Below, in pieces: positions 40,001 to 52,170 of a DNA stretch of 64,000 nucleotides (position 1 is its first letter; each line of letters starts with the position of its first letter). The notes under the pieces are model-generated. The model saw only the letters and a list, made by a program, of their open reading frames with translations, did no database searches and had not been told where the DNA came from. Source of the stretch: Delphinus delphis (taxonomy: Eukaryota > Chordata > Mammalia > Artiodactyla > Delphinidae); contig NC_082689.1 in NCBI RefSeq assembly GCF_949987515.2, positions 7,431,501-7,495,500 of the forward strand, read 5' to 3'. The translations under genes were made by a program, and so were the position numbers.

Positions 40001-42239
40001 ACAACAACTGATCAAGGTACCACTGTTTTCACCATCCACTGATCAGCCAGGTTCAAAAGCCTAGTCATCAGAAATTCATTCCTCTTCTCTATCCCTCATA
40101 TCCAATCATTTTGCCTGAAATTTGGTCAATTCCTCCTTCAAGATTCCTTCTGCATTCTGCTTTCATTATAGCCAAACATCTGTTAACTCATGTCTGGATT
40201 ATTACAATAAAATTCTAATCTGCTTCCCTGACTCAGCCTCTGATTACATCCAATAAGATCAATCTTTCTAAAGCACTGCTCTGGTCATGCCTACCCTTCT
40301 TTATAACAGTCACTAAACCTACTGTGTATGGTCAAAAATCCTCATATTTTCAGCTTCCCATCAATCTAACAATCTGCACCTTCTCAACTCAATCTCCCAC
40401 TGTTTCACCTCCAAACTCAAAGCCAGATGATAACTTTCTACTTCTCTACTGCATTCTTCTTCTGTGGTTCTGGCTCATGCCATTCCCTTACCCCAGAAGG
40501 CTCACCCTCCCTCCTTTACAGTGGCTTATACAAAACCAAGGATCCATTCAAATAAACACTCCATAAAATATTTCCCAAAGTAGAAGAAGGAAAATCTAAA
40601 CAAAGGGTGCAGAAATGGAATGGAATCTATAGCATGCAATACTGGCAGTGGGGTACTTTTTGAATCTGTATAGAAAAGCTTTAAAGGAAAGAGAAGACGG
40701 AAAAGAATCAAATTTGGGAGGAAGGACACACCGTTTTGGACAAAATGAATGTGAGGTGCCTGAGGAGCCATCCAAAAGACCATAATATACATACACCTGA
40801 AACTCCAGTATAGAGTCAGGATAAGAGACATAGATTTGGAAGTAAATCTACAGAATTGAAACCAAAAATTCAATGAAACTATCCCAAAGTAGGAATCAAG
40901 AAGGGACAAGCTCAAGAGACAAGAACAAAGCCTCTGCAAACACTGTGCAGGAGGATACGGGAAGGAAAAAAAAGACCATGTAGTTAGGTATCTCTAGCCC
41001 TAACCTTTCACCTAAAATCAAATTCACTGACTCTAGCTTTCTCCACATTCACTTTACCTGAAGCAGAAAGGAGAAAAAGCTAGGTTCTTTTTGGGGAGAT
41101 TATCCATTTGCTCAATAAGGCTAAAAACTAAAGTGAAGTTTGGTAAAGCAATGGTCATATCACAGAAGTCTTTGTATTTTATATCTCAAGAGCAATGAAA
41201 TGCTATGAAAAGATTTACGCAAGAAAGTGTCCAGGATGAAATGTGCACTGTAGAAAGATCATTCAGGATGCCAGGAAGAGAATGAATCAGTAAGAGCTAA
41301 AGAGAAAGGAGGGGCGTTATAAATCCAACAGATTGTATGTATCTACATACCAGTAGAGAAGAGAGAGCAGTAATGATTAATAAGTATATTCACTAACATG
41401 AAAAAATGTCAACAATATGTTAAGTGTTCAAGACAGGTTATAGAATACAGAGAATATAATTATATTAAACACATTTTAAAATACATTCTTAGTGGGTACA
41501 TATAGATATGCCCACAGATGTTCATATTCTGAATGGTGGAATTATGAGTAATTCTTTTCCTAGTAAGTTACTAATTTGTGTTAACAAAGATAGCACTGGC
41601 AAAGAAAACAATTGGACAAATTCAGAAGTTTCAAATATTGAAGTCAAAAAAGAGAAAGACTGAAAAATCTTCATTAACTCCCACAGTGAAGTCATTGTTG
41701 ACTTAAGAGTACAGTTATAGAAGTGTGGTGAGGGACAGAGCCAGACTTCAGTGGTTGGGAGGTGAGGAAAGGAAGACTACAAATGCAGTCAACTTCTTCT
41801 AGAATCTTAGCTGCGAAAAGGTGAAGAGAAATGAAGCAGAGTAGAAAGAAAATTTCCCTTTTTATTTTAGATGGAAATATCCTAATGGAAAAGTACTAAT
41901 AGAATTAAAAAGTAAAGAAACAATTTAATAAAAATATGATAGAAATGAAGCTCTGAGAAGGCAGGGTGGATGGGGCTTCAGAGAACAAATGGAGAAAAAA
42001 ACTATCCCTATCCACTTGTGACAAGAGCAAAGTATGTCCAAATGACTTAAGATACGTGCAAATTTATTTTTGTGGGGTTTTCTTTGGGGAGGTGGGGAGC
42101 AAGAGTAAGCTGTGGGGAATTCACATTGATGGCCTCAATTTTCTCAAAGCAGTAGGCAAATGACAGAGTAGATGACAGGGTAAGGTTTGAGAAGAATGAA
42201 GAAAAGTTAGCTGCTGTGATCTACAATAGTATTGTTTTT

Positions 42240-42480
42240 TAAAAAAATAAACTTTATTTAGGAATAATTATGGATTTATAGAAATGTTACAAAGACATTA
42301 CAGAAAGTTCCCTCAGTTTCCCCTAATATAAACAACTTACATTACCACAGTACATTTGTCAAAACTAAGACACCAACAGTGGTACACCACTAGTAACTAA
42401 ACTCGGATTTAACCAGTTTTTCCAACAATGTCCTTGTTCTGTTCCAGGATCTAATCCAGGACACCACACTACAGCTAGCT
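42240..42480. repeat. L1-family fragment
   Basis: GGATTTATAGAAATGTTACA, AAGTTCCCTCAGTTTCCCCT and CCTTGTTCTGTTCCAGGATC match the same L1M-type untranslated region seen at 27.7 kb. Confidence 0.5.
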
Positions 42481-44286
42481 ACACTAGTTCTGAAGGCCCA
42501 ATCAAGATGGAGATGGCACCTATCTGCATGGTTGTGGGCTTCTTTCTCCAACTCAGCAGCCTGAGTAGAGGGCAGAGAGAGCTGACAACAGGACTGAACC
42601 TGGGTTAGGATTTTGTCAACACAGTAAACGGAAGAAAAAGAGGGCAAAGTGGAGGATGCTGGCAAAAGTGTGATTGAAGCACAGTGAGGAAGGAAGTAAA
42701 AACAGAAGATAGTTTACAAATTTGAGATGTTGGTAATGTCAAAAAGCAAGTATAGCAGGAATAAAAATGAAAGCACTAGACAAATTAGAGATGGAGGTAA
42801 GTCAAGGAACCAGGAGCCTGGGAAGATTGGATCAGTCATCCTATGGACTCTGAAGTAACTTCCAGATAATGGCAGAGAGAATAAAGAAGAAAATGAAGGA
42901 TGATGCCCCAGGGTCTATATCTGATAACGAGGGGAACAGATAGTTGTATTGTCAGACAGCATGAACTTCAGAGGAAAAGAGATTTTGCAAAAAGGAGGAG
43001 AAACAATGGCTAAAGTGACTATACCTAATCTATCATCTAAGCTAGAAAATGTCTGTGTGAAAGAGATATTAATAATTACATAGAGACAACAGGAGCATTT
43101 CAGGCTGAATGGTCATCTGAGTAAAGAAACAGAACAGGCATGTGAATGGAAGAGGATGAAGATCCTGATGCTGTCTGCTGATTCACCTACCACTGTGCAG
43201 GAAAACAGTACTGATAACCTAAGAGGGATAAAGGGAAGGTAAAATTATCAGGGCAAGATGGGCTTCAGTTACCTTAACATCACTGAAAAACATACTTTGA
43301 ATAGTTTAACACATGGAGAGGTAATAACACTCTCAACCTCCCTATTTTGGCCTCTATTCTCCTTTGGCTACTCCAATTCTAAGGATAAGGACCTCAGAGA
43401 AAGGTCTACCCTCAAATTTTAAATAGAGTTGACTTAAAAACAGCTGAGAGAATATTTCTACATACCTGCTATTTCAGACCTTGTCCACTATTCAAAATTC
43501 CTTATAAGTGAATTCAAGTAATATATTTCTTCTGCAGTTAATACCAGAAAGTTGGTCTTCTTCAATAAACTGCATCCTGTGCCTGACAATGAACTTTATT
43601 TAATCTGGCCTTTCTGTCAACTTTTTAAAAACTAAGCTAAATCACTCCTCACTAGCAATTATTTTACCTCTGATTACTAGTATATAAGTATTTTTCTTTT
43701 TTTCTGTATATTTTTCTAGTTTTCCTGACATCCTCAGCTCCTCTTTGGGACCTCATCTATCACTCTGCGTGTACATGAGTACATGTTCAAGGGTGAAGAA
43801 AGAGAAGAAACCAACCTGGCCTTTTCTTACTGCTGGGTTTGCAACAAACAAAAGGGAGACCCTGGCCTCACACAACCTGGCACTGTGTTGAGGAGTCAGA
43901 TGTCTTCTGGGCACACGCAATCACTATCAACATGAGCAAGCTATGGATCTACGTAGTAAGTTCTGTCTGGACAAAGACAGCCAGGAGAAGCCAAAGCAGA
44001 ATCAAAATCCGGCATAATGGCTAATTATGAAAGTTTTACTCTGAAAGTGTTCCCGATATTGCTTCCCAGGAGAAGTCTTGATATACTGATTAGCTACCAC
44101 TATTATACTAACAATTCAAAACACATACTCCTTTGAAAACCCCCTGAATCTTTCTTATAAACAGTATCTACTACTGCAAATCTCCCTTACATGGGTATGT
44201 AAAAATTACCCAGAAAAAAACTATGGCAAACCTGGAATGAAGTCCAACCGGTACCATGCATGTGGTCTGTCAAAAGACTAACACAG

Positions 44287-44501
44287 AGGGCTTCCCTAAT
44301 GGCGCAGTGGTTGAGGGTCCGCCTGCCGATGCAGGGGACACGGGTTCGTGCCCCAGTCCGGGAGGATCCCACATGCCGTGGAGCGCTGGGCCCGTGAGCC
44401 ATGGCCGCTGGGCCTGTGCGTCCGGAGCCTGTGCTCCGCGGCGGGAGAGGCCACAGCAGTGAGAGGCCCGCGTACCGCAAAAAAAAAAAAAAAAAAAAAA
44501 A
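44287..44501 (+). mobile_element. CHR-type SINE, short form, young
   Basis: Head GGCTTCCCTAATGGCGCAGT, B-box GGTTCGTGCCC, CpG-rich body, and a 27-nt uninterrupted A tail (44479-44505). Perfect 15-bp TSD AAAAGACTAACACAG at 44272-44286 and 44502-44516. High TSD identity and long pure tail indicate a recent insertion. Confidence 0.96.
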
Positions 44502-44695
44502 AAAAGACTAACACAGAATGAACACCAAGGAACCTGAATCTGCCTCCACCTTCCCAACCTCTATTTTCCCAAAAGCGGAAAAAAGAGCTACTCCTCTAGC
44601 ACTCTTCACATGTACCAAATAAATAGTTCTGTGCCCATTCCAACAAACAGCCATTTTTGTCTTAGCCAAATCTGGATTAAGGTAACACAAAACTG

Positions 44696-44823
44696 GGGAA
44701 TTCCCTGGCGGTCCAGGGGTCAGGACCCTGCTCTTTCACTGTTGAGGACGAGGGTTCAATCCCTGGTTGGGGAACTAAGATCCCACAAGCCGTGGGGTGC
44801 AGCACAGCCCCGCAACAACAACA
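44696..44823 (+). mobile_element. Very short tRNA-Glu-derived SINE
   Basis: GGGAATTCCCTGGCGGTCCA, GGGTTCAATCCCTGGTTGGG, GAACTAAGATCCCACAAGCC, and a tail of CAACAACAAC units. Diverged TSD GGTAACACAAAACT versus GATAACACAAAATT supports an older insertion. Confidence 0.9.
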
Positions 44824-45834
44824 AAAAGATAACACAAAATTAATAACTCCACTCCTGCAAATTAGTTCAACCACTTTGGTAGTATCTATTACATCTAAAC
44901 ATACACCTATCCAGCGATCGCACAATCCACTGCTAGACATACATGCAAGGAAAATTTCTACTAAGAGAAGAGTATAAGATATTCATAGTAGTTTTATTCA
45001 TAACTACCAAAACCTGACATTTGTCTATTATGTTTATCAACACAAATGTCCATCAACAGATGAATGAATAAACAAATACAGGAGAGCTTCAAGGTTGGTG
45101 AAGGTGTGGAAACGATGGCACACCAAAGAGCTGTGAAGCTCTGCATCCCTTCCCACATACCTTGCCCTATGCATCTCTTCCATCTGGCTACTACTGAGTT
45201 AGGTAACATCATTAATAATGAGACAAACTGACACCATGTGTTTCCTGATGTAATACACTAAGGAGAACACGGCATCACTTATGTTATATTCCTAACAATA
45301 ATGCATAAACTGAAATTAACCTTGAAAAAAAATCAGATAAGCCCAAATGGACAGACATAAAATCAATCAACCACAGTCACCAAAAATACCAATGTCATAA
45401 AAGACAAACGCTGAAGAACCATCCCAGATTAAGGGAGACTACAGAGATATAAAAACTAAGTGCAAGTATGATGCTTAACTCCATCCTGAACCAGCAAAAA
45501 ATATGCTATAAGACACATTAAAGAGACAAATAGAATAATTTGAATAGGAGCTATGGATTAGACAATGGTATTGTATCAATGTTACTTTTTTATGATTCTG
45601 AAATTTTTACTGTGATTATGTACAAGAATGTTCTTATTCTTACAAGGTAACACTAAAATATTTAGAGGAAAAGGAGCATGAGGTCTGTAATGAACTCTCA
45701 AATGGAACAGAAAAAAATTACATAAATTTAAAATTGTATCAAAAATTATATACATACATATTGCATATAAGGAGAAAGAAAAAAGAAAATGAAAGATAAA
45801 GTAAATACAAGGAAATGTTAAAAACTGGTGACCA

Positions 45835-45950
45835 GGGAATTCCCTGGCGGCCCAGTGGTTAGGACTCTGTGCTTCCACTTTAGGGGGCACAGGTTCAATC
45901 CCTGGACGGGGAACTAAGACCCAGCATGCCGCGCGACCAAAAAAAAAAAA
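45835..45950 (+). mobile_element. Very short tRNA-Glu-derived SINE, first of a tandem pair
   Basis: GGGAATTCCCTGGCGGCCCA, AGGTTCAATCCCTGGACGGG, then an A tail. Left TSD AAAACTGGTGACCA at 45821-45834; its right partner now lies beyond the second SINE, at 46175-46187. Confidence 0.92.
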
Positions 45951-45956
45951 CTAGTG

Positions 45957-46174
45957 GGCTTCCCTGGTGGCGCAGTGGTTGAGAGTCTGCCTGCCGATGC
46001 AGGGGACGGGGGTTCGTGCCCCGGTCCGGGAGGATCCCGCATGCCGCGGAGCGGCTGGGCCCGTGGGCCATGGCTGCTGGGCCTGCACATCCGGAGCCTG
46101 TGCTCCATGGCGGGAGAAGCCACAGCAGTGAGAGGCCCGCATACCACAAAAAGACAAAAAACAAACAAAAAAAA
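45957..46174 (+). mobile_element. CHR-type SINE, short form, inserted at the tail of the previous SINE
   Basis: Head GGCTTCCCTGGTGGCGCAGT, B-box GGTTCGTGCCCC, CpG-rich body, AC-interrupted A tail. It sits between CTAGTG (45951-45956) and AACTGGTGACCA (46175-46186), so it split or duplicated the right TSD of the first SINE. Confidence 0.94.
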
Positions 46175-46598
46175 GAACTGGTGACCAAACTGGGTGAAGG
46201 GCATATGGAAAGTCTAAGTAATTTTTTGCAACTTTTCTGTAAGTTTGAAATTATCTCAAAATAAATTTTTTTAATTGTAGTATATTTACACAACAAAATA
46301 CTCACCAACAAAAAAGAAAAGAACCAACTACTGATAACTGCAACAATATTACATGAATCTCAGACATTGTATCCAGCAAAAGAAGCCAGTCACCAAAGAA
46401 TATATACTATATGATTCCTATAATGTTCAACAGGCAAAATAATCAATTTTGACAGATGTCAGAACACTGCTCACCATGGAAGTAGGGACTACTTACTGGG
46501 AAGAAGACAACGGAATCTTTTGGGGTGCTAGAAATGCTCACTATCTTGATTTAGGTGGTGACTACAGAACTATATGCACATGTAAAAAATTTTCCAAG

Positions 46599-46909
46599 GA
46601 CTTACCTGGTGGTCCAGTGGTAAAGAATGTGCCTTACAATGCAGGGACGCGGGTTCGATCCCTGGTCAGGGAACTAAGATCCCACGTGCTGCAGGGCAAC
46701 TAAGCCCACATGCCACAACTACTGAGCTCGCACACTGCAAACTACAGAGCCCACGTGCCCTGGAACCCACTCACTACAACTAGAGAAGAGAAAACCCGCA
46801 CGCCACAACTAGAGAGAAGCCCACGTGTCACAACGAAGATCCCGCACACCGCAACTAAGATCTGATGCAGCCAAAAATAAATTAAATAAATAAATAATAA
46901 ATCTTTTAA
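46599..46909 (+). mobile_element. CHR-type SINE, long older form
   Basis: GGACTTACCTGGTGGTCCAG, GGTTCGATCCCTGGTCAGGG, AACTAAGATCCCACGTGCTG, repeated CACAACTAGAGA units, tail AAATAAATTAAATAAATAAA. Imperfect TSD AAATTTTCCAA/AAATTTCCAA. Confidence 0.9.
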
Positions 46910-47449
46910 AAAGAAATTTCCAACTATACACTTCAGATTTGTGCCCATATTTACTATATCTTATACCTCAATTTTAAAAAGGTTAAAATAAACCATAAAT
47001 AATTTAGCTAGAGGGAAAAAAACCAAGTACGATTAAAAATATTTTAATAGACATGAAACAAAACTATTTTAAATGCAAATCTTCTGATAACAAATATTAA
47101 ATTCACTCCCTACTTAAATTTCTGTCATTAAAAAATTTTTGTACCACTATCTTGATAAAATAATCTGTATATCTGTCGACTCTTTTAAGACCATAAACAA
47201 GTCCACATTCAAATGAACCAAGACTCAGTCACTAGGCTAAAATATGTAGGTCTCCATGCATTTTTTTCAAACTTCAGAAAAAGGCTAAGTGAAACAATGA
47301 AAAGAAAAGGTCCAACCATGAGAGGGGAACCACATATAGCACATCACTTATAATTGTATAAGACAGTAAGCAATCTTGTAAAAACAGCACATTCACTCAA
47401 CAGACTACAGGTATAATAATGTCTGCACACAAAAGTATAATTATACATA

Positions 47450-47586
47450 CAGTCAACCCTTGGTACCCGAGGGGGACTGGTTCCAAGACCCTCTGTGGAT
47501 ACCAAAATCCAGGGATGCTCAAATCCTTTACACTCAGCCTTCCACATCCAAGAATATGGAACCCGTGGATACAGAGGGCCAACTAT
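47450..47586. mobile_element. MER2/Tigger-like DNA transposon remnant
   Basis: Left end CAGTCAACCCTTGGTACCCG and right end CGTGGATACAGAGGGCCAAC are near-complementary terminal repeats; GATACCAAAATCCAGGGATG is the typical inner segment. A TA lies just outside. The middle is deleted, leaving about 137 bp. Confidence 0.8.
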
Positions 47587-48052
47587 GTCATAAATAGACA
47601 AAGAGAACATAAAAATAAAGAAATGTTCATGAGGTGGGATTAATGATTTTTTTCTATTTCCATAATTTGCAGTAATATTCTTCAATTACTTTAACAACAA
47701 TGTGTATCTTAACATCCACAAGACCTCCCGTTTGAAATATTTTTACAGCCCAAACATAAATGTCAAAGAAAGTTAACTTCTTTGGAACGTTAACCCGGTT
47801 TAAAAAAACAATTTTAAGGTACAAAAATAAAAGGAAATTCTCCTCCCATCTATTATAGCAGAAAACACATTTTCCTTCTGCACCCATCTGTATGACAATA
47901 CCAGATGTCTTCATTTTTAAACATGCAAACTTTTAAAAATAATTTTTAAAATACGATCTGTTAACATATCTACTAATGATAAAACTTCATGGAACAAAAT
48001 CAGGCTTCCATTATTCACTTTATTACTAAACATTTATCTTAAAGAACTGACA

Positions 48053-48264
48053 GGACTTCCCTGGTGGCGCAGTGGTTGAGAGTCCACCTGCCGATGCAGG
48101 GGACATGGGTTCGTGCCCTGGTCTGGGAAGATCCCACATGCCACGGAGTGGCTGGGCCTGTGAGCCATGGCCGCTGGGCCTGTGCGTCTGGAGCCTGTGC
48201 TCCGCACAACAGGAGAGGTCACAACAGTGAGAGGCCCACGTACCGCAAAAAAAAAAAAAAAAAA
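48053..48264 (+). mobile_element. CHR-type SINE, short form, young
   Basis: Head GGACTTCCCTGGTGGCGCAG, B-box GGTTCGTGCCC, pure A tail of 21 nt (48247-48267). Perfect TSD AAAGAACTGACA at 48041-48052 and 48265-48276. Confidence 0.95.
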
Positions 48265-48479
48265 AAAGAACTGACAAAGAACTCCCCTCACACCCCAGGA
48301 AGCCAGAATTGTCTATATCTCTCTGGATCGCACATTTTTATATGAAACTTTGCAAAATACTATTTATTTCTATGTTAATTATCCTTTTCATGGAATATCT
48401 TCAAAAAAATTATAGATGCTCTGTTGGCTTTTCTCCTCATCCTAAAAAGAATTTAAATTCCTAATTTACAGTGTTGAAA

Positions 48480-48990
48480 TAAACACTGCAATCCAAAACA
48501 GTCTGAATCACTACCCATTGCCATGAAACTAAGGTCAACTTTATTCCTAACAGCCACAAAGCAAGATAAATGGATAAACACCATTATAATGACCATACCT
48601 TGGAATATCCTCATCAATAAACACACCTAATTACTGATACATGCCGCAACATGGATGTATCACAAATATTACGCTGAGCAAAAGAAGCCAGACCCAAAAA
48701 GAATACATACTGAATAATTCCATTTATATAAAATTGTAGAAGAGGCAAAATTATCTATAGTCACAGAAAACAAATCAGTGGTGGGAGAGGGGAAATGACT
48801 GCAAAAAAGAAGGAGGAAAGTTCTGGGAGTGATGAAAATGTTACCTATCTTGACTGTGTTTTTGGTCCCATAAGTATATACACTTGTCAAAACTCATCAA
48901 GATGTACACTTAATACAAGTATACTTAAAATGAAGGTATTTTATTGTATATAAATTAAACCTCAGAAAGTTAATTTTTAAAAAGACTAAG
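48480..48990 (+). repeat. Old L1 3' end
   Basis: GCAACATGGATGTATCACAA, AAAAGAAGCCAGACCCAAAA, CTATCTTGACTGTGTTTTTG and TTGTATATAAATTAAACCTC follow the sense L1M 3' end. Confidence 0.7.
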
Positions 48991-49141
48991 CTTACTAAAA
49001 GCAGACTGCCTCCCTCAAAAAGCAATGCATTTCAAGACTAACATTTTATATTTCTTTTATGTTAAACTGCCTTTCTTTAAATCTATTAAAATTGATGTTA
49101 AATAAAGTTTTGGATAATATTTAAAACTGAGAAACACTCTC

Positions 49142-49998
49142 TAGAACTGTGCCATCTTACATAGTACCCATTAACCGTATGGGTCTATATCAAGTTAAAT
49201 TAATTAAAATTTAAAATCTAGTTCCTTGTGGGGGAGGGAAGAGAGTAACTTTACAGTGGACAAACCTGACAAAGTATGAAAGTCAACCAAGTATCAAAGT
49301 TAATGTTAACAGTGATAATCAATCAATATTAACAGTTATAAATCAGTATATGCTCTTGATATGATGTGATGAAAATGGCACTTTGCCTCTGTGGTCTTCC
49401 TCCCAAAAACCCATGACCCATAACCAGGAGAAAAAAATCACACAAATTCCAACAGGGAGGTATTCTACAGAACGCTTAATCAATACTCCTCAAAACTGTC
49501 AAGATTGTTAAACACAAGGAAGTCTGAGAAACTATCACAGCCAAGAGGAGCCTATGGATAACTGACTAAATGTAATGGGATGTCCTGGATGGGATCCTGA
49601 CATAGAAAAATAAACTCAGGAAAACTAAGGAAATCTGAATAAACTATGGACTTAGTTAATAAGCAATACTGGCTAACTAATTGTAACAAATGGACAACAG
49701 TAACATAGGACGTTAACAATACAAAACCTGGGTGTGGTATACATGGGAGCTCTCTGTACTATCTTCTCAATTTCTCTGTGAATCTAAAACTGTTCTTAAA
49801 AATAAAACCTGTAAAAATAAGAGGACTTGAGTTGTAATAAAAAAGTAAAGGTTTTTTACATTTTAAAAAATGCGATTCCCTCAGTCACACTAACCACACG
49901 TCAAGTGCTCCACAGTCACATGTGGCTAGTGGCTGCAGTATTTGACAGTGCAGATTTATAGAACATTTCCATCACAGCAGAAAATTCTGTGGGACAGC
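49142..49998. mobile_element. hAT-like DNA element split by an L1 fragment
   Basis: The left piece (49142-49235: AGTTAAATTAATTAAAATTT, TCTAGTTCC) and the right piece (49864-49998: TCCCTCAGTCACACTAACCA, ACATGTGGCTAGTGGCTGCA) are two halves of one familiar MER-type element. They are separated by about 630 bp of L1 sequence. Exact family not certain. Confidence 0.55.
49300..49810 (+). repeat. Old L1 3' untranslated region
   Basis: AAATGGCACTTTGCCTCTGT, AGTCTGAGAAACTATCACAG, CTAAATGTAATGGGATGTCC and CTGTACTATCTTCTCAATTT match a known L1M 3' end in sense. Confidence 0.7.
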
Positions 49999-51719
49999 GC
50001 TGGTGCAGAAGACTATTTTTATGGGACCATTTTAGAAGAGTATTTTATAACTGATTGCAACTTATGAATAAATTTGTATCTACCCAGAATTAAAAACCCT
50101 CACTGAAATCTAAAAATCCTCAATGATATGTTTATTCCAGTTTCTATTTCAAACAACTCCTTTTTTTTTGAAAACTCTTTTTAAAAAGTCAACGTAATAT
50201 CAATATATATAAATGTAATACTGAAAAATGTTCCACTCCCCAGAGCAGCAATTCCCCAAAACACTTTCAAGATATCCAAGATGGCAAAACTGTTAATACT
50301 AAGATATTCTTTGCATTTTTCACTATGTTGGCACTGCACTAATCATGGGTAAAACTGCTGGCACCTTAGCACCATTCAAATTAATGGCACCAAACTACAG
50401 TAGTCTTCACTGCCATGTGCCATATATTCACAAGAGAGGAAAAAAAGCCAGGTTTACTTAACAATGCCCTTTATAAAGCAGTAAAAACTATTAATTTTTA
50501 TTAATCCTGGTCCCTGTGTACACAGCTTTCTAATATTCTTAACGTGATGAAATGAGAAGTACACATAAAGCACTTCAGCTGCACACCAAAGTCTCAAAGA
50601 AAAGCATTTATGTGACAGCTAACTGCTTCTGCTCATGAAACATCATATTGATTTGAAAGAGCTGACACACAAATTAAATTATCCAGACCTGGGTATATAG
50701 CAGACCTTTTTTTCAAAAATGAATGAAACAAGACTGTCACTTTAAGGAAAACAATTGATAGTACTTGTTGCCAATTATAAAACTTGAGCTTTCAAGCAAA
50801 AGTTAAAATTTTAGAAAACTTCTATTCATTACCATGAGCTTGACGAGTTTTTCTAGTACTTATACTTTCCAATAAGTAACGGCTTTTCTGATGGATGTTG
50901 ATATTAATGAATGTGTTTTTTTGATACTGCATAATATAAAATATCCATTTAATGCACAAGATAAACCAACAGATTTTAATGTAATGTAATATAAAAGTGC
51001 ACTGATATAATTCAAATTTCACATTGCAACTAACCTTTATAAACTACTACTTGTCTAATTTTAGTGTAATATCAAAGAAAATCTGCAATAATCTGAAAAA
51101 GCTCTTAAAATATTCCTCCCTTTTCCAACTACATACACATCTCTGTGAGGATAAATCTCCTGCACAGACTTCAACTAATACAATAAACAGCAACGGGTTG
51201 AATGCAGAAGCAGCTGTGAGAATCCAGCTGCCTTCTACAAAGCAAGTCATAAAAAGCAATTTGTGAAAAGGTGAAACAGTGTCACTCTTCTCAGCAAATT
51301 TTTTTAGAAATGTTTTAGAAAATAGGTATTTTTCATTAAAAATATATTTATGTTAACATGTAAAGAAACTATTGCTATTTTTAAATAAATTAATAGACCA
51401 TTTTAAATTTCTCAATCTCATAAAGATAGATATAACTGAAAAATCAAAAGCTCTTTGGGGTCCTCTAACTCTTAAGAAGGTAAAGGAGTCCTAAGATAAA
51501 AAGTTGCGAACATCTATCTCAGAGAAAGAGGAAAAAATGACAAATAAAAGAAATACATAAATTAACATAAAACGAACACACATACCCTGGAAAGCATATC
51601 AAGAGGCATAAAATATCCCTAACAACAAGAACACCAAGATCCAAATAGGACACTTATTCAAAGAATATCTAGGGTTTTAAAAATGTATCTTTTCCAAGGA
51701 CAGAGAAACTTTCCACATT

Positions 51720-51860
51720 TTGAAATTTACTTATATGACTTCTGACTGCCTCTACCACTAGGATGTAAGTCCCATGAAGATAGGTGTTTTGCTCACCACT
51801 ATGGCTAGCCCAGCACCTGGAACGAAGAAGGTATTCAAATATTTGTTGGATTGAAAACAA
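51720..51860 (+). repeat. L2 LINE 3' fragment
   Basis: GATGTAAGTCCCATGAAGAT, AGCCCAGCACCTGGAACGAA and ATTCAAATATTTGTTGGATT match the sense L2 3' end. Confidence 0.7.
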
Positions 51861-51974
51861 AAAAAAGACAGAAGACTTAAAAACAGAACCCACCAAGGCC
51901 TCTATTCAAATTATAAAGATGACACTTTACAATCAAAATGTATCTATTTACATAGCAATAACAATCGTAACCGC

Positions 51975-52170
51975 TACCATTTATTTACTATGTGCCAGGC
52001 ATTGTATTGGGCATTTTACTTTTAATTCCCAAATCACCATGGGATATACTTTACAGTAAGGAAAATAAGCCTCCAAGAGGTTAACTTATTTATCTAAAGT
52101 TACAGGTAGTAAATGACAGAAAATTAAACCTACATTTCTCTGCTTAATAGCCACAAGCTTTTTCTCTACA
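51975..52170 (-). repeat. MIR fragment, antisense
   Basis: TTTACTATGTGCCAGGCATT, GCCTCCAAGAGGTTAACTTA, AAAGTTACAGGTAGTAAATG and CTACATTTCTCTGCTTAATA follow the antisense MIR order. Confidence 0.75.

Larger units (their letters stand above)
35973..44270. other. GIGYF2 5'UTR intron, left part
   Basis: Sequence dominated by old LINE-like fragments. No exon or RNA gene recognised, and no tRNA-derived whale SINE. Open frames at 37367-37609, 40526-40939 and 42390-42665 lack recognisable products. Confidence 0.5.
44840..46970 (+). repeat. Old L1 3' region interrupted by SINEs
   Basis: GCACAATCCACTGCTAGACA, TTCATAACTACCAAAACCTG, AATGTCCATCAACAGATGAA, CAACAATATTACATGAATCT and ATATCTTATACCTCAATTTT follow the sense L1 3' order. 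It may combine two L1 fragments. SINEs at 45835-45950, 45957-46174 and 46599-46909 interrupt it. Confidence 0.6.

Noticed and set aside
40526..40939. 137-codon minus-strand open frame
   Set aside because: No recognisable domain; it lies in old LINE-like sequence with overlapping frames.
44187..44557. Several open frames with RPS/GHGSRAQ-like peptides, also near 22.0, 46.0, 48.1 and 61.2 kb
   Set aside because: All are translations of CHR SINE copies, which recur with the same peptides in each copy.
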